Part shown: in pieces, positions 9,903 to 19,515 of the stretch
Numbering within the stretch: position 1 is the first letter of the stretch
Layout of the letters: every line of letters begins with the position of its first letter
Program-made: the position numbers and the translations under genes
Notes under the pieces: model-generated
What the model was told of the DNA's origin: nothing
The model's input: only the letters and a program-made list of their open reading frames with translations
The model's database searches: none
Source of the DNA: CADEDV01 sp964412375
GTDB taxonomy: Bacteria > Bacteroidota > Bacteroidia > Chitinophagales > Chitinophagaceae
NCBI GenBank assembly: GCA_964412375.1
Contig: CAYPOD010000001.1
Span: 124,001-188,000, forward strand
DNA: 64,000 nt
Reading direction: 5' to 3'

Positions 9903-12900
9903 TTAAACAGGTAATTCAATGATGAACTCACTTCCTTCTCCTTCCTTCGTCTGCACCTTCAACTCGCCTCCATGTGCCTTTACAATATCATAACTTAAAC
10001 TCAAGCCTAGCCCCGTTCCCTGTCCTGTTGGTTTGGTGGTAAAGAAGGGCTGAAATATTTTATCCACTACCTTTTGCGGAATACCAGTGCCGTTATCTTT
10101 TACACTTATCAAAACTTTTTCACCTTCCTTCCTGGTTGTAACGATAACAGTGGGCTCATAATTGGTTTCTCCATTCCTTTTCCGTTCGTTTACTGCATAA
10201 AAAGCATTATTGATTAAGTTGAGCACAACCCTGCCCATATCCTGTGGCATCACATTTATCTTACCAACCGTTTCATCCAGGCTGGTTTCAAATTTTGCAT
10301 TAAAGCTTTTGTCTTTTGCCCTTAAACCATGAAAAGCCAGCCTCAAATATTCATCGCACAGCGCATTGATGTCTGTCAGCTCTTTTTGACCTGTGCCGCT
10401 TCTTGAATGCTGCAGCATCCCTTTTACAATTCCATCAGCTCTTTTGCCATGATGGTTTATCTTTTCCAGGTTCTGAATCACATCATCGATGATTTCTTTT
10501 GCCTCTCCGGTATCACCCTTTTCGATCGCTTCTTTCATTTCATCCAGCAGCTCTTTGCTCACTTCACTAAAATTGTTAACGAAATTCAACGGGTTTTGAA
10601 TTTCATGGGCAATGCCTGCGGTGAGTTCGCCGAGTGATGCCATTTTTTCAGATTGCACTAACTGTTTTTGTGTTGTTTGCAGTTCTGATAAAGCAGTTTC
10701 GGCTCTTTGCTTTTCTTCTTTCAATCTTTGCAGATCGATCTTTGCCTGTGACAAATCTTTAAATCTTGAGTAGGCCAATGAGAAAACAGAGGCTGCCCGG
10801 CTCAACAATCCCCAGCTTTCAGCTGAGATATCTCCGGGTGCGGCAGCGCCAATATAGCCATGAGAGAATTTGTACAGGTGATATGTACGATCGGGAATAG
10901 TTTCTCCGTAGAACCCGCTGAACACCGGTGAATGCTTGTAGCAGTATTCTATCCATTCCCGGCGATTGTTTCCCTGCATTACCACAGAAGTTTGCTTTCC
11001 ACCGGACAAATAAAATTTTTTCATCTCTCTTCCCACCCATGTAGCGCTGAGATCAAGCATAAAATGATCTGCGATCATTTTCCTTTCCGTATGCTTTGGA
11101 TCCTGCAATGCATACCAGCACTCCACATTTTCTGAACTATCACCATGAATATAAATACTGGATGTTTCTAATTCTTCAACGCCTAATGCCCCCATTTCAT
11201 TTCTCATTACCTGGGCTACATCTTTTAATTCTTCGGGTTCCTGCATAGCTAATGCTCTTGCACGAACTCTTTCAAGAGCCACTTCAATCAGCGCCTCTCT
11301 TGCCTGTGCCTCGGCTTTTTGCAGATCGAGGAAGCGGGTATAGGTTTGGTCAAATACTTTGGCAAAACGCTTAAATATTTCCGGATCAGGATACGGTTCT
11401 TGTGTAATAATTAGTAAATATCCTTTAGAAAAGAAAGAGGCATGCCATTGCTGCCATTCAGGAAAATGAAACCCAGCCTCCAACATGGGCTGAAAAAAAT
11501 CCTTCACAGGCGGTAAAGTGTTCAGGTACCTGTAATGGGCTTTCAATTCTTCCCCGCCTTTTTCTGACTGGTAATATTCTTCTTTGTTTTTCCAGGCCTT
11601 ATACATGGCAATATGAACATCATCATCAGTGTGGGGAATTGTAACCGGCGGCATTACACCCATTTCATTGGCAAACCAAAATGCATCCTCGCCGTCCTTT
11701 GTATCACAGAGACCAAACCCGGTGCCCCAAAGATTACCCCCCAACAGCCTGATCTGTTCAAAAAGCACAAATGCCACTTCATTTAATTCGGTACTTTTTT
11801 GCATTCCCATTGTTCTGCTTCGCACCCTTTCCAGTGCTGCTTCTATTTGAGCCTCCCTGGCCAGTTCTTCTGCTTTTTGCAGATCGAGGAAGCGGGTAAA
11901 GGCTTGCTGGAATGCATTACCAAAACGTTTCAAAATTGAATTTTCTTCATCTGTGTAGGGTATGGCGGAATAGTTTGCTATCGTCAGGAATACTTCATTC
12001 AGTACAGCTGTCGATATCGACATGCCTTTCGATTGCAGTCGTTTTTGTAATGCCTCCTCCGGAAGGTATTTGAGAATGCCCATTGTGATAAGATGAGTAA
12101 CAAATTGAAACGTTTCTTCCTGGGGCAAAGTGTAGGCAATAAATTCCAGCCCATTTTTCCTGGCCTGCATCACTTCGTTGAATACCCTGTTATCTATGCG
12201 GGGAATAAAAAACCGTACAGGATTGGCCTGGCCAAATGATACATTCCAGGTATCAAATCCATCTGCGGTATCCCCAACTATGAAATTCACATAGTCAAAA
12301 AATAATCCCATCTCTTGCAATTGCTGGCCAATAACTTCAATAACATCTTTGAGATGACCGCTGTGCTGCATACTCATTGCCTTTGCCCGAACCCGCTCCA
12401 GTGCTAATTCAATCTGTGCTTCCCTGGCCAGCTCTTCTGCTTTCTGCAAGTCGAGGAAGCGGGTATAGGTTTGTTCAAACACTTTTGCAAAACGTTTGAA
12501 AATATCATGTGATTCGGGTACAGGTTCGTAGCTGATAAAAAGGAGGTAGCCGTACTTGAAAAAAGCGACATGATCAATTTGGGAAGCCGGAAACGGAATA
12601 CCAGCTGCTTTCATTTTAAGTAACTGTTCTCCAACGCCGGGTAAACTGCACAGGTATTCGTAATGGGCCGGACATTCATCTTCGCCAATTTCGTTGATGA
12701 GTAATGTTTCACCTCTTTGTCCTGCTTCATAATACCGGAGAAAAACGCCTTCTCTCGGTGTTCTGTATCTTGGAAAAGTTCCTTCCCCATTGCTGCCCCA
12801 TTCCAATGAACCCCGCAGGTCATCATCATAGATATTAAACGCACAAAACCAGGTTTTGACGCCCAAAGCCTGGACCTGCTTTACCAATTCAAGGGAAAGA

Positions 12901-15719
12901 TCAGCCAGTTCTTCACTTTTATGCATGGCCATTGACCGGCTTCTTACTCTTTCCAAAGCTGCTTCTATCTGTGCTTCTCTTGCCTGTGCTTCCGCCTTTT
13001 GCAGATCAAGGAAACGGGTATAGGTAAGATCGAACACCTGTGCAAAACGTTTGAAAACTTCTTCTTCAGGGCAAGGTTCTCTTGTAATGATGCATAAATA
13101 TCCTTTGGAAAAATAGGCACAATGTAATTTTTGCCAGACCGGTCTTTCAAAACCGGCTGCAGACATATCTTCAAAAATCTTTTTTCCCACAGGAATGTTC
13201 ATCAGCCATTCATAATGCTGCTCCAATGCTTCACCTTCTAATTGTTCTGTATGGTAAGTTTCATCATTTAACCATCCCTGGTAAATATTATAATGCGTAG
13301 CATCGCCTATATTAGGCAGATAAAAAGCAGGAATAAATCCTCCTTCTGCACATAGCCACCATTCATCTTCTACTCTGTCCTTTTCACACAATACAAAACC
13401 GCAAGTCCAAAGATTAAGTACAAGCTGGTTCAGTTCTTTGAATAATACAGTTGCCACATCAGCCAGTTCACTACTTTTCTGCATAGCCATTGTCCGCGAA
13501 CGAACTTTTTCCAATGCTGCTTCAATCTTTGCTTCTCTTGCCTGCGCTTCTGCTTTTTGCAAGTCGAGGAAGCGAGTATAGGTTTGTTCAAACACTTTTG
13601 CAAAACGTTTGAAAATATCATGTGAAGCTGGACATGGTTCATTTGTAATAAACAAAATGCTCCCTTGTGAAAAAAATGCGTAATTATCAACCTGCGTTTC
13701 CGGGATATCAATTTTTCCAATATCTATTGATTTAAGAATAGTTTTAAACTCAGAGAGCTTGCTCATATATTCGAAATTTTCTCTCAGTTGCTCACGGCTC
13801 ATCCTGAGTTCAAGAAATTCTTCATTCCGTTGCCTGGCGCTATTCAATTCTTTGGGAAGCCAGAAATCATTTATCGGCACTTTATAGGGGGGCAAGAAGC
13901 CTCCCGACGGGTTAGCCATCCAGCAGGTTATAGAATCTTCATCCTTATCCCAAATATTAAAACCGGTTGATAAAACTTTTATACCAAGCTCATTTACTTG
14001 TTTAAATAATATGGATGTAACGTCTCCTAATTCCACACTTTTCTGCATTGCCATTGTTCTTGCACGAACTCTTTCTAAAGCCAATTGAATTTGTGATTCC
14101 CTTGCCTGTGCTTCGGCTTTTTGCAGATCGAGGAAACGGGTATAGGTTTGCTGAAATACTTTGCCAAAACGGATAAGAATATTATTCTCTTCATCTGTAT
14201 AAGGTATCCCTTCAAAATTTTCAATGTACAGGCCAACTGTATCTAACAAAACAGTAGATACGGCAAGCCCTTTACATTGCAAATAGAATTTCTTTGCTTC
14301 CTCCGGTACCGTAAATAATTTGAAAAGGGATTTATAGAATTTGTTTTTTGTTTTAAAATCCAGCAGGTCTGTGTGAAGCGTTGTTCCTTTTGCTTTGGCA
14401 TCTAAAAAACTATTCCATGTAGGTGTATCAAAATAAGGAAGGATGGCAAAAAATGGTTCAATGTTGGGATCAGCCAGCCAGATGTGCATGTCATCATAGG
14501 CTTTGTAATCAATATAAAAACCGGCATGCCCCACATTGATGTTAAGATGAATAAATTGCTGAAGCACCACTTTTATCACATCCTTCAGTTCCTCACTCTT
14601 ATGCATAGCCATCGTTCTGCTTCTTACTTTCTCCAATGCAGTTTCTATCTGTGCTTCCCTTGCCTGTGCTTCGGCTTTTTCTATATCTTTAAAACGGCGA
14701 TAGGAGAGTTCAAATACATTTCTGAAGCGAACAAACAATTCCTGATCTTCTTTACATAATGGAGTATACGTAGAAATACCCAATGCAACAGGCCCTAATG
14801 AATACCAATAATAACTCAAGGAAGAAGCTTTCAGCAGAAATTTATCAGCAAACTGTTTGGTAGATTTTTTCTGGAATGCATACCATTCCATTGTTTGTTT
14901 TTGAGTGAGATTTCTTTTAAAAAACTCATTGGGTCCATCCAGCATTTTTTTTATGAATGCTTTGGTCATTGGATGATCGATATACAAAACCTCTGTGGCT
15001 AACAGCTTATCGTGTTTTGCATAATACTCATAATTAAGATAGCTTCCTTTTTGCGGATAGATGATAGCTGTTTGTACATTACGAATCTCTTTTACACCCA
15101 ACTTTTGCAATTGCTGTGCAATAGTTTTGCAAATAACAAGCATATCTTCCTGCTTCTTCATTCCCATCGCAACGGCCCTTACTCTTTCGAGAGCAGCTTC
15201 CGTTTCCAAATTCCTGTTTTTTGCTTCCAGTTCAACAGTAGCCCTTTTGACCGCATCCCTGAGTTCCAGGTTTTCTTTGCTTATTTTCTCAAAAGCGATG
15301 GTCTCTCCTTCCTCCACCCGCATATCAGGAAAAGATCCGTGCTGCTGAATCACTTTCCAGCCCGACCTGGTTTCATGAATAAGCGTTGATATGCGTATCC
15401 CCGCATAAAAGGTCCATTTCCGTTTGTCCAAAATATAGATGTCGGCAGTTTCATTGAACAAAAACATTCCGTTTACAGGTTTCACTGAAATACGCCTGTT
15501 TCGCATTTCCGCTTTTCCGACTATTTCCTTCATCTGGGCTTTGTAAAATTTTATCCCATCTGCTTTGCTGTGACAAACTTCGCTTTCCGACGTACCTATC
15601 ATCTCTAAAGCCTCATCAAGGGTGGATGAAAACCCTTTAAGGTCTCCTTTCATATAGCTGTCCCAGTATTTCGCATACACTTTCCGGGCTTCCAGTTCCT
15701 GCTTTTTGGTCAGTTTCAT
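9903..15719 (-). CDS. Giant soluble histidine kinase: NTF2-like domain, eight GAF-like modules, kinase core
   Basis: At 1938 residues this is the largest gene in the window. It has no signal peptide or membrane segment. An NTF2-like domain (residues 1 to about 150, ending GWKVIQQHGSFPD) is followed by a coiled-coil linker (ELEAKNRNLETEAALERVRA) and eight modules of about 190-200 residues. Seven boundaries carry near-identical helices of the type TYTRFLDLQKAEAQAREAQI followed by ALERVRSRTMAMHKSEEL. A last linker (QAKIDLQRLKEEKQRAETAL) leads to the kinase core with acceptor His near 1705 and intact N, G1, F and G2 boxes. The modules look like GAF-type sensor domains built up by internal duplication; this fold is inferred, not proven. 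Its ATG shares one base with the TGA of the upstream kinase gene. Confidence 0.92.
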   Translation of the reverse strand: MKLTKKQELEARKVYAKYWDSYMKGDLKGFSSTLDEALEMIGTSESEVCHSKADGIKFYKAQMKEIVGKAEMRNRRISVKPVNGMFLFNETADIYILDKRKWTFYAGIRISTLIHETRSGWKVIQQHGSFPDMRVEEGETIAFEKISKENLELRDAVKRATVELEAKNRNLETEAALERVRAVAMGMKKQEDMLVICKTIAQQLQKLGVKEIRNVQTAIIYPQKGSYLNYEYYAKHDKLLATEVLYIDHPMTKAFIKKMLDGPNEFFKRNLTQKQTMEWYAFQKKSTKQFADKFLLKASSLSYYWYSLGPVALGISTYTPLCKEDQELFVRFRNVFELSYRRFKDIEKAEAQAREAQIETALEKVRSRTMAMHKSEELKDVIKVVLQQFIHLNINVGHAGFYIDYKAYDDMHIWLADPNIEPFFAILPYFDTPTWNSFLDAKAKGTTLHTDLLDFKTKNKFYKSLFKLFTVPEEAKKFYLQCKGLAVSTVLLDTVGLYIENFEGIPYTDEENNILIRFGKVFQQTYTRFLDLQKAEAQARESQIQLALERVRARTMAMQKSVELGDVTSILFKQVNELGIKVLSTGFNIWDKDEDSITCWMANPSGGFLPPYKVPINDFWLPKELNSARQRNEEFLELRMSREQLRENFEYMSKLSEFKTILKSIDIGKIDIPETQVDNYAFFSQGSILFITNEPCPASHDIFKRFAKVFEQTYTRFLDLQKAEAQAREAKIEAALEKVRSRTMAMQKSSELADVATVLFKELNQLVLNLWTCGFVLCEKDRVEDEWWLCAEGGFIPAFYLPNIGDATHYNIYQGWLNDETYHTEQLEGEALEQHYEWLMNIPVGKKIFEDMSAAGFERPVWQKLHCAYFSKGYLCIITREPCPEEEVFKRFAQVFDLTYTRFLDLQKAEAQAREAQIEAALERVRSRSMAMHKSEELADLSLELVKQVQALGVKTWFCAFNIYDDDLRGSLEWGSNGEGTFPRYRTPREGVFLRYYEAGQRGETLLINEIGEDECPAHYEYLCSLPGVGEQLLKMKAAGIPFPASQIDHVAFFKYGYLLFISYEPVPESHDIFKRFAKVFEQTYTRFLDLQKAEELAREAQIELALERVRAKAMSMQHSGHLKDVIEVIGQQLQEMGLFFDYVNFIVGDTADGFDTWNVSFGQANPVRFFIPRIDNRVFNEVMQARKNGLEFIAYTLPQEETFQFVTHLITMGILKYLPEEALQKRLQSKGMSISTAVLNEVFLTIANYSAIPYTDEENSILKRFGNAFQQAFTRFLDLQKAEELAREAQIEAALERVRSRTMGMQKSTELNEVAFVLFEQIRLLGGNLWGTGFGLCDTKDGEDAFWFANEMGVMPPVTIPHTDDDVHIAMYKAWKNKEEYYQSEKGGEELKAHYRYLNTLPPVKDFFQPMLEAGFHFPEWQQWHASFFSKGYLLIITQEPYPDPEIFKRFAKVFDQTYTRFLDLQKAEAQAREALIEVALERVRARALAMQEPEELKDVAQVMRNEMGALGVEELETSSIYIHGDSSENVECWYALQDPKHTERKMIADHFMLDLSATWVGREMKKFYLSGGKQTSVVMQGNNRREWIEYCYKHSPVFSGFYGETIPDRTYHLYKFSHGYIGAAAPGDISAESWGLLSRAASVFSLAYSRFKDLSQAKIDLQRLKEEKQRAETALSELQTTQKQLVQSEKMASLGELTAGIAHEIQNPLNFVNNFSEVSKELLDEMKEAIEKGDTGEAKEIIDDVIQNLEKINHHGKRADGIVKGMLQHSRSGTGQKELTDINALCDEYLRLAFHGLRAKDKSFNAKFETSLDETVGKINVMPQDMGRVVLNLINNAFYAVNERKRNGETNYEPTVIVTTRKEGEKVLISVKDNGTGIPQKVVDKIFQPFFTTKPTGQGTGLGLSLSYDIVKAHGGELKVQTKEGEGSEFIIELPV
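10024..10430. repeat. 407-bp identical tract, copy 2 (matches 8064-8470)
   Basis: This is the partner of the tract at 8064-8470, inside the kinase core of the eight-module kinase. The flanking coding sequence is clearly more diverged, which suggests a gene-conversion patch rather than a fresh whole-gene duplication. Confidence 0.93.
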
Positions 15720-16759
15720 CAGTTATTGGTTGGAATGCTTATTATAAATGTAGTTCCTTCGCCTTCCTTCGTTTCCACTTTCAACTCTCCACCATGCGCC
15801 TTCACAATATCATAGCTCAAACTCAAACCTAACCCTGTTCCCTGCCCCGTTGGTTTGGTAGTGAAGAAGGGCTGAAAGATTTTATCTAATACTTTTTGAG
15901 GGATACCTGTACCATTATCTTTTACATGTATCTCAATTTTGTCATTTAGTTTTTTTGTACTCACTGAAACAACGGGTTCATAGCCCCCGGGTTCCAATTT
16001 CTTTCTCTCGTTCACCGCATAAAATGCATTGGTAATAAGATTCAGTACAACACGGCCAATATCCTGCGGAATGACTTTTATTAAACCAAGACTTTCGTCA
16101 TAGTCAGTTTTGGTGGCGGCATTAAAAGTTTTATCCTTTGCCCGCAAACCATGATAGGCCAGTCTTAAATATTCATCAGCCAGTGTATTAATATCAGTCA
16201 ATTCTTTTTGCCCACTGCCGGTTCGGCTATGCTGAAGCATTCCCTTTACAATATCACCGGCACGTTTGCCATGATGCAATATCTTTTCCAGGTTTTGTTT
16301 TACATCATCAGCAATGGCCTTGGCTTCGTCTGTATTTCCTTTATCCAGTTCTTCTTTCATTTCATCAACCAGCTCATTACTTACATCCGAAAAATTATTG
16401 ACGAAATTCAACGGGTTTTGTATTTCATGGGCTATACCGGCTGTGAGTTCACCCAGACTGGCCATTTTTTCGGATTGAATCAGTTGTGCCTGTGCAGCTT
16501 TCAATTCTTCGAGAGATTTTTGCAAAGCATCTTTCGACTCTTCAACAGTTTTTCGTTTCTCCTCCAGTTCCGCAATGGTTTCTTCCAACAGGATCGCTGT
16601 GGTTCGTTTTACTTTCTCCGTGCGGTCCAGTTTAAAGGAAACAATTTCCAGTTCCTTATCGGCATCTCTAAGAAACTTCAGCAATGTCCCTTTCTGTTCT
16701 TCTGACAGTGCTTCAATATTCTGTATAATATCCTGTATGTTCTGAAGATGTTTATTCAT
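15719..16759 (-). CDS. Short soluble histidine kinase
   Basis: This 346-residue kinase has no membrane helix or signal peptide. Residues 1 to about 98 form a helical, largely coiled-coil region (EKVKRTTAILLEETIAELEE) with no recognisable sensor domain. The kinase core follows: GELTAGIAHEIQNPL with acceptor His111, NLITNAFYAV, DNGTGIP and GTGLGLS. Its start codon directly abuts the stop of the FIST gene upstream, so the two are probably translated together. I infer that it may receive its signal from the separate FIST proteins, because it lacks an input domain of its own. Confidence 0.93.
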   Translation of the reverse strand: MNKHLQNIQDIIQNIEALSEEQKGTLLKFLRDADKELEIVSFKLDRTEKVKRTTAILLEETIAELEEKRKTVEESKDALQKSLEELKAAQAQLIQSEKMASLGELTAGIAHEIQNPLNFVNNFSDVSNELVDEMKEELDKGNTDEAKAIADDVKQNLEKILHHGKRAGDIVKGMLQHSRTGSGQKELTDINTLADEYLRLAYHGLRAKDKTFNAATKTDYDESLGLIKVIPQDIGRVVLNLITNAFYAVNERKKLEPGGYEPVVSVSTKKLNDKIEIHVKDNGTGIPQKVLDKIFQPFFTTKPTGQGTGLGLSLSYDIVKAHGGELKVETKEGEGTTFIISIPTNN

Positions 16760-17899
16760 CTATCTTTCTTTTAAAGCTATGCAACAGGTTGTAAGATTGT
16801 GCATTTCCAAACTACCGCCGGTAGCCCTGCCCAATTCAGCATTGCTGAACATGCCTGCCATCGGTACATTCCAGACCTCTTTCACCCCTTCGAGTTCTTT
16901 ACTCATCAATGGCCCGAGAGAAAGTATTCTTCCGGCACAACTGAATACAACCAGTGCATCTGCTTCGGGCATTTCTGTAGCTTTTAAATTTTCAACACCT
17001 CTCACTACTTTTTCCATCACATCAAAATCAGGAGGTAATGAGAACCTGACCTTTGACCCCTGCGGCACAGTACCACTTGTAAAAAAAGAACGGTCTGACC
17101 AATCAACCACCAGTCCCGGCCGCATAATCGGATCGCCTTTTTCCCGCTGTAATTGGAGTGGGAAGTTGGCAGCTAATTCTACTAATAGATCATTGTTATC
17201 CGGACTAATATTCTCAAGGCCGCCATATTTCACTGTAATATCCAGTGCAGGAATATCATCTACTGTATACACATGATTTCCTTCACTTTTTGTAACTACT
17301 TTTTCCGTGCCTACCGCTTTCCAGCCACAGGTCGCAATGCCTTTTACTATTACCTTTTCTTCGTTGACGGCAATACATACCATGCCATTGGTACTTTCCT
17401 TTCCATTCGTAAACACCACCGTTTCGGTGAATGCGTAATCGTCACCAGCCCCACCACCAAAAGCATTTACTTCTTGCCCGATCACCTCTTCTATACCCCG
17501 CAATATTTCTTCACCATCAGCAGCGGCATTACTGATACCAATTAAAAAAGCAGGGACAGTAAATTTTGCTTTGGCTTTCTGTGCAATTCCTTTTGCCACT
17601 TCACGATAGTTCTTTTCGGGATATTCATCGAAATAGATCTGAAAATGATCTCTGTTCATATCGAGCAGCAAAATAGCTGCTGATCCTTTTTCCGGTTCTG
17701 CATCAATGAACTCGCCATTGGTGGTACAGCCAAAAACAGCAATGCTTTTTTCATCCAGTAAATCAGTAATGGCTTTTCTGTCCTGGCTTTTGGAAATAAA
17801 ACAAATTGCCAGAGTGGGTTGAAATCCATCGGCAAGACTTTGATCAAGTCCTGTTTTGATCTCTTCGGTTGATTTTCCTTTGATTGATTTTGCTTTCAT
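16760..17899 (-). CDS. FIST-domain sensor protein (copy 1, next to the kinases)
   Basis: This 379-residue cytoplasmic protein has the two-part FIST architecture. FIST_N shows TLAICFISKSQDRKAI, FGCTTNGEF and FGGGAGDDYAFTETVVFTN. FIST_C shows VVFSCAGRILSLGPLM and a terminal HNLTTCCIALKE. FIST domains are thought to bind small ligands such as amino acids and are usually linked to kinases or chemoreceptors. Here the protein stands alone and sits directly upstream of the short kinase. Like all six copies it begins MKAKSI and ends in ALKE or AIKE. It is the copy closest to the kinases; whether it differs in ligand from its paralogues cannot be read from sequence. Confidence 0.93.
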   Translation of the reverse strand: MKAKSIKGKSTEEIKTGLDQSLADGFQPTLAICFISKSQDRKAITDLLDEKSIAVFGCTTNGEFIDAEPEKGSAAILLLDMNRDHFQIYFDEYPEKNYREVAKGIAQKAKAKFTVPAFLIGISNAAADGEEILRGIEEVIGQEVNAFGGGAGDDYAFTETVVFTNGKESTNGMVCIAVNEEKVIVKGIATCGWKAVGTEKVVTKSEGNHVYTVDDIPALDITVKYGGLENISPDNNDLLVELAANFPLQLQREKGDPIMRPGLVVDWSDRSFFTSGTVPQGSKVRFSLPPDFDVMEKVVRGVENLKATEMPEADALVVFSCAGRILSLGPLMSKELEGVKEVWNVPMAGMFSNAELGRATGGSLEMHNLTTCCIALKER

Positions 17900-17931
17900 G
17901 ACATAACTTGATTTTTAAACCCGGGATACTA

Positions 17932-18327
17932 TTATTTCATTGCGTCTGTAACCTGTTTTGTATCGGTATATTGCTGGAAACCTGTTGCTTTGCCATTATG
18001 CAAGGTCCAAACATGTGCAAACTGGGCTTTGATCACTTTCCCTGTGGTCTTATGTTTTGCATTGTACCTGCCGGTTACAATAATTTTACCGCCTGTTGAT
18101 TCATGGTACTCATGATCAGACAAGGTCCAGTATTCCCAATCGGCAGCAATACGACCAAACACACCCGCCGCAACAGCACCCGGCCCGATGTAGGGATTGT
18201 TATCCGCATAAGGAAAATTTTCTGCCTCGTTCCATTCAATAGTTTCGTCCATGCTGTTTAAAAAACCGGGAAAGTCGCCAGTGGCCACTGCCTGGTACAT
18301 ATTTTTAATGATGTTTAAGTTTTGCAT
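17932..18327 (-). CDS. Small NTF2-like/SnoaL-like protein
   Basis: This 131-residue protein fits the NTF2-like cone fold in length and pattern. An N-terminal helix pair (IIKNMYQAVATGDFPGFLNSMDETIEW) is followed by strands including GGKIIVTGRYNAKH and IKAQFAHVWTLHNGKATGFQQYTDT. The family includes ketosteroid-isomerase-like enzymes and ligand-binding proteins. It sits between two FIST genes in the same operon. The two giant kinases downstream also start with an NTF2-like domain, so a signalling or ligand-binding role is plausible, but an enzyme role cannot be excluded. Confidence 0.85.
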   Translation of the reverse strand: MQNLNIIKNMYQAVATGDFPGFLNSMDETIEWNEAENFPYADNNPYIGPGAVAAGVFGRIAADWEYWTLSDHEYHESTGGKIIVTGRYNAKHKTTGKVIKAQFAHVWTLHNGKATGFQQYTDTKQVTDAMK

Positions 18328-18370
18328 TATTGAAAATTTGTTGATTTTGATTTATGATAAAAAAGTGATG

Positions 18371-19513
18371 CTATTTTTCTTTTAATGCTACCCAACAGCA
18401 GCTCATATTATGAAACTCATTTTGTCCCCCGCTGGTTCGTCCATATTCACCGTAACTGAAAAAACCGGTCATGGGTACATTAAATACTGAACGAACCGCT
18501 TTTAACTCATCATCAATAAGAGGGCCCAATACATCCAACCGACCAACACAGGAAAACATCAGCATTGCATCAGCTTCCACCATTTCATTTTTCCTGAATG
18601 CCAATGCCTGACTGTTTAATTCATCAATTATCTCAAAGTCCGGTGGAAGCATCAGCCGTACACGGTCATTCTCTTTTACTGTACCGGAAACACTAATGGC
18701 TTTGTTGTCCCGGTTAAAGCCGGTTGCAGAACGGATCACAGGATCTGCATTGCCACGGTAAAGGCCCATATACAAATTCCTTACACTCCAGTATTTGTAA
18801 TCTTCCGGTTTTAATGTGATTCCTAAAAATCGTGTAATGAATTCAGCGGCCGGTTGATCATCAATTTCTATGATCCATTTACCATCCGCCTTTGTTATTG
18901 TTTTTTCAGTTCCTGCCGGTTTAAGGCCTGTAGCCGTAAGCCCTTTCACAACTACCTTGTCACCGTCAAGCACTAATAATAAAAGTGCCCGGTTTCCACA
19001 GTGGCCGTTGGTAAATACAAATGTTTCATTGAAAATAAAATCATCTCCTGCACCACCTCCCCAAACTTCTGACTCTTCTCCGGCAACATCCAGGATAGTT
19101 TTCAGCATTTTTTCACCCACATCCAGATCGGCTATATTGGCTATACTGTTGGAAACAATATAGGCAGGATGGTCAAAACAGGATTGTGCTTTTATGGTTA
19201 GTTCTTTTGCCAGCTCTTCCGGAGCTTTTTCACCATATTCACCATACAGTAATTGAAAATATGCCGGATCAAGATCCATCAGCAATATGGAGATGCTCTG
19301 ATGACTGGCAGCGTCATCATTAATTTCACCACTGCTGGTAGCGCCGAAGATGCTGATGTTGAGTTTATCGAAGATGTCACAAACTGCTTTAATGTCCTGT
19401 TTGATAGAAATAAAAATAAGGGCCAGTGTAGGCTTGAACCCATCCATCATATTCTGATGCAGGGCTGATTGAATTTCTGCAGCAGAACCTCCTTTAATTG
19501 ACTTTGCTTTCAT
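18371..19513 (-). CDS. FIST-domain sensor protein (copy 2)
   Basis: This 380-residue protein has FIST_N signatures TLALIFISIKQDIKAV, FGATSSGEI and WGGGAGDDFIFNETFVFTN, and FIST_C signatures LMFSCVGRLDVLGPL, PMTGFFSYGEYGR and FHNMSCCWVALKEK. It belongs to the same paralogous set as its neighbours but diverges in the middle (ITRFLGITLKPEDYKYWSVRN), the part most likely to shape the ligand pocket. It is 2 bp from the next FIST gene upstream, consistent with one operon. Confidence 0.92.
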   Translation of the reverse strand: MKAKSIKGGSAAEIQSALHQNMMDGFKPTLALIFISIKQDIKAVCDIFDKLNISIFGATSSGEINDDAASHQSISILLMDLDPAYFQLLYGEYGEKAPEELAKELTIKAQSCFDHPAYIVSNSIANIADLDVGEKMLKTILDVAGEESEVWGGGAGDDFIFNETFVFTNGHCGNRALLLLVLDGDKVVVKGLTATGLKPAGTEKTITKADGKWIIEIDDQPAAEFITRFLGITLKPEDYKYWSVRNLYMGLYRGNADPVIRSATGFNRDNKAISVSGTVKENDRVRLMLPPDFEIIDELNSQALAFRKNEMVEADAMLMFSCVGRLDVLGPLIDDELKAVRSVFNVPMTGFFSYGEYGRTSGGQNEFHNMSCCWVALKEK

Positions 19514-19515
19514 AA

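Noticed and set aside
11321..14150. Regularly spaced near-identical 20-25-bp DNA segments resembling a CRISPR or repeat array
   Set aside because: They code for the conserved TRFLDLQ linker of the kinase modules and are spaced about 560-600 bp apart, within one open frame.
16208..16705. 165-codon plus-strand open frame antisense to the short kinase
   Set aside because: It is Phe-rich and overlaps the conserved kinase core on the other strand.
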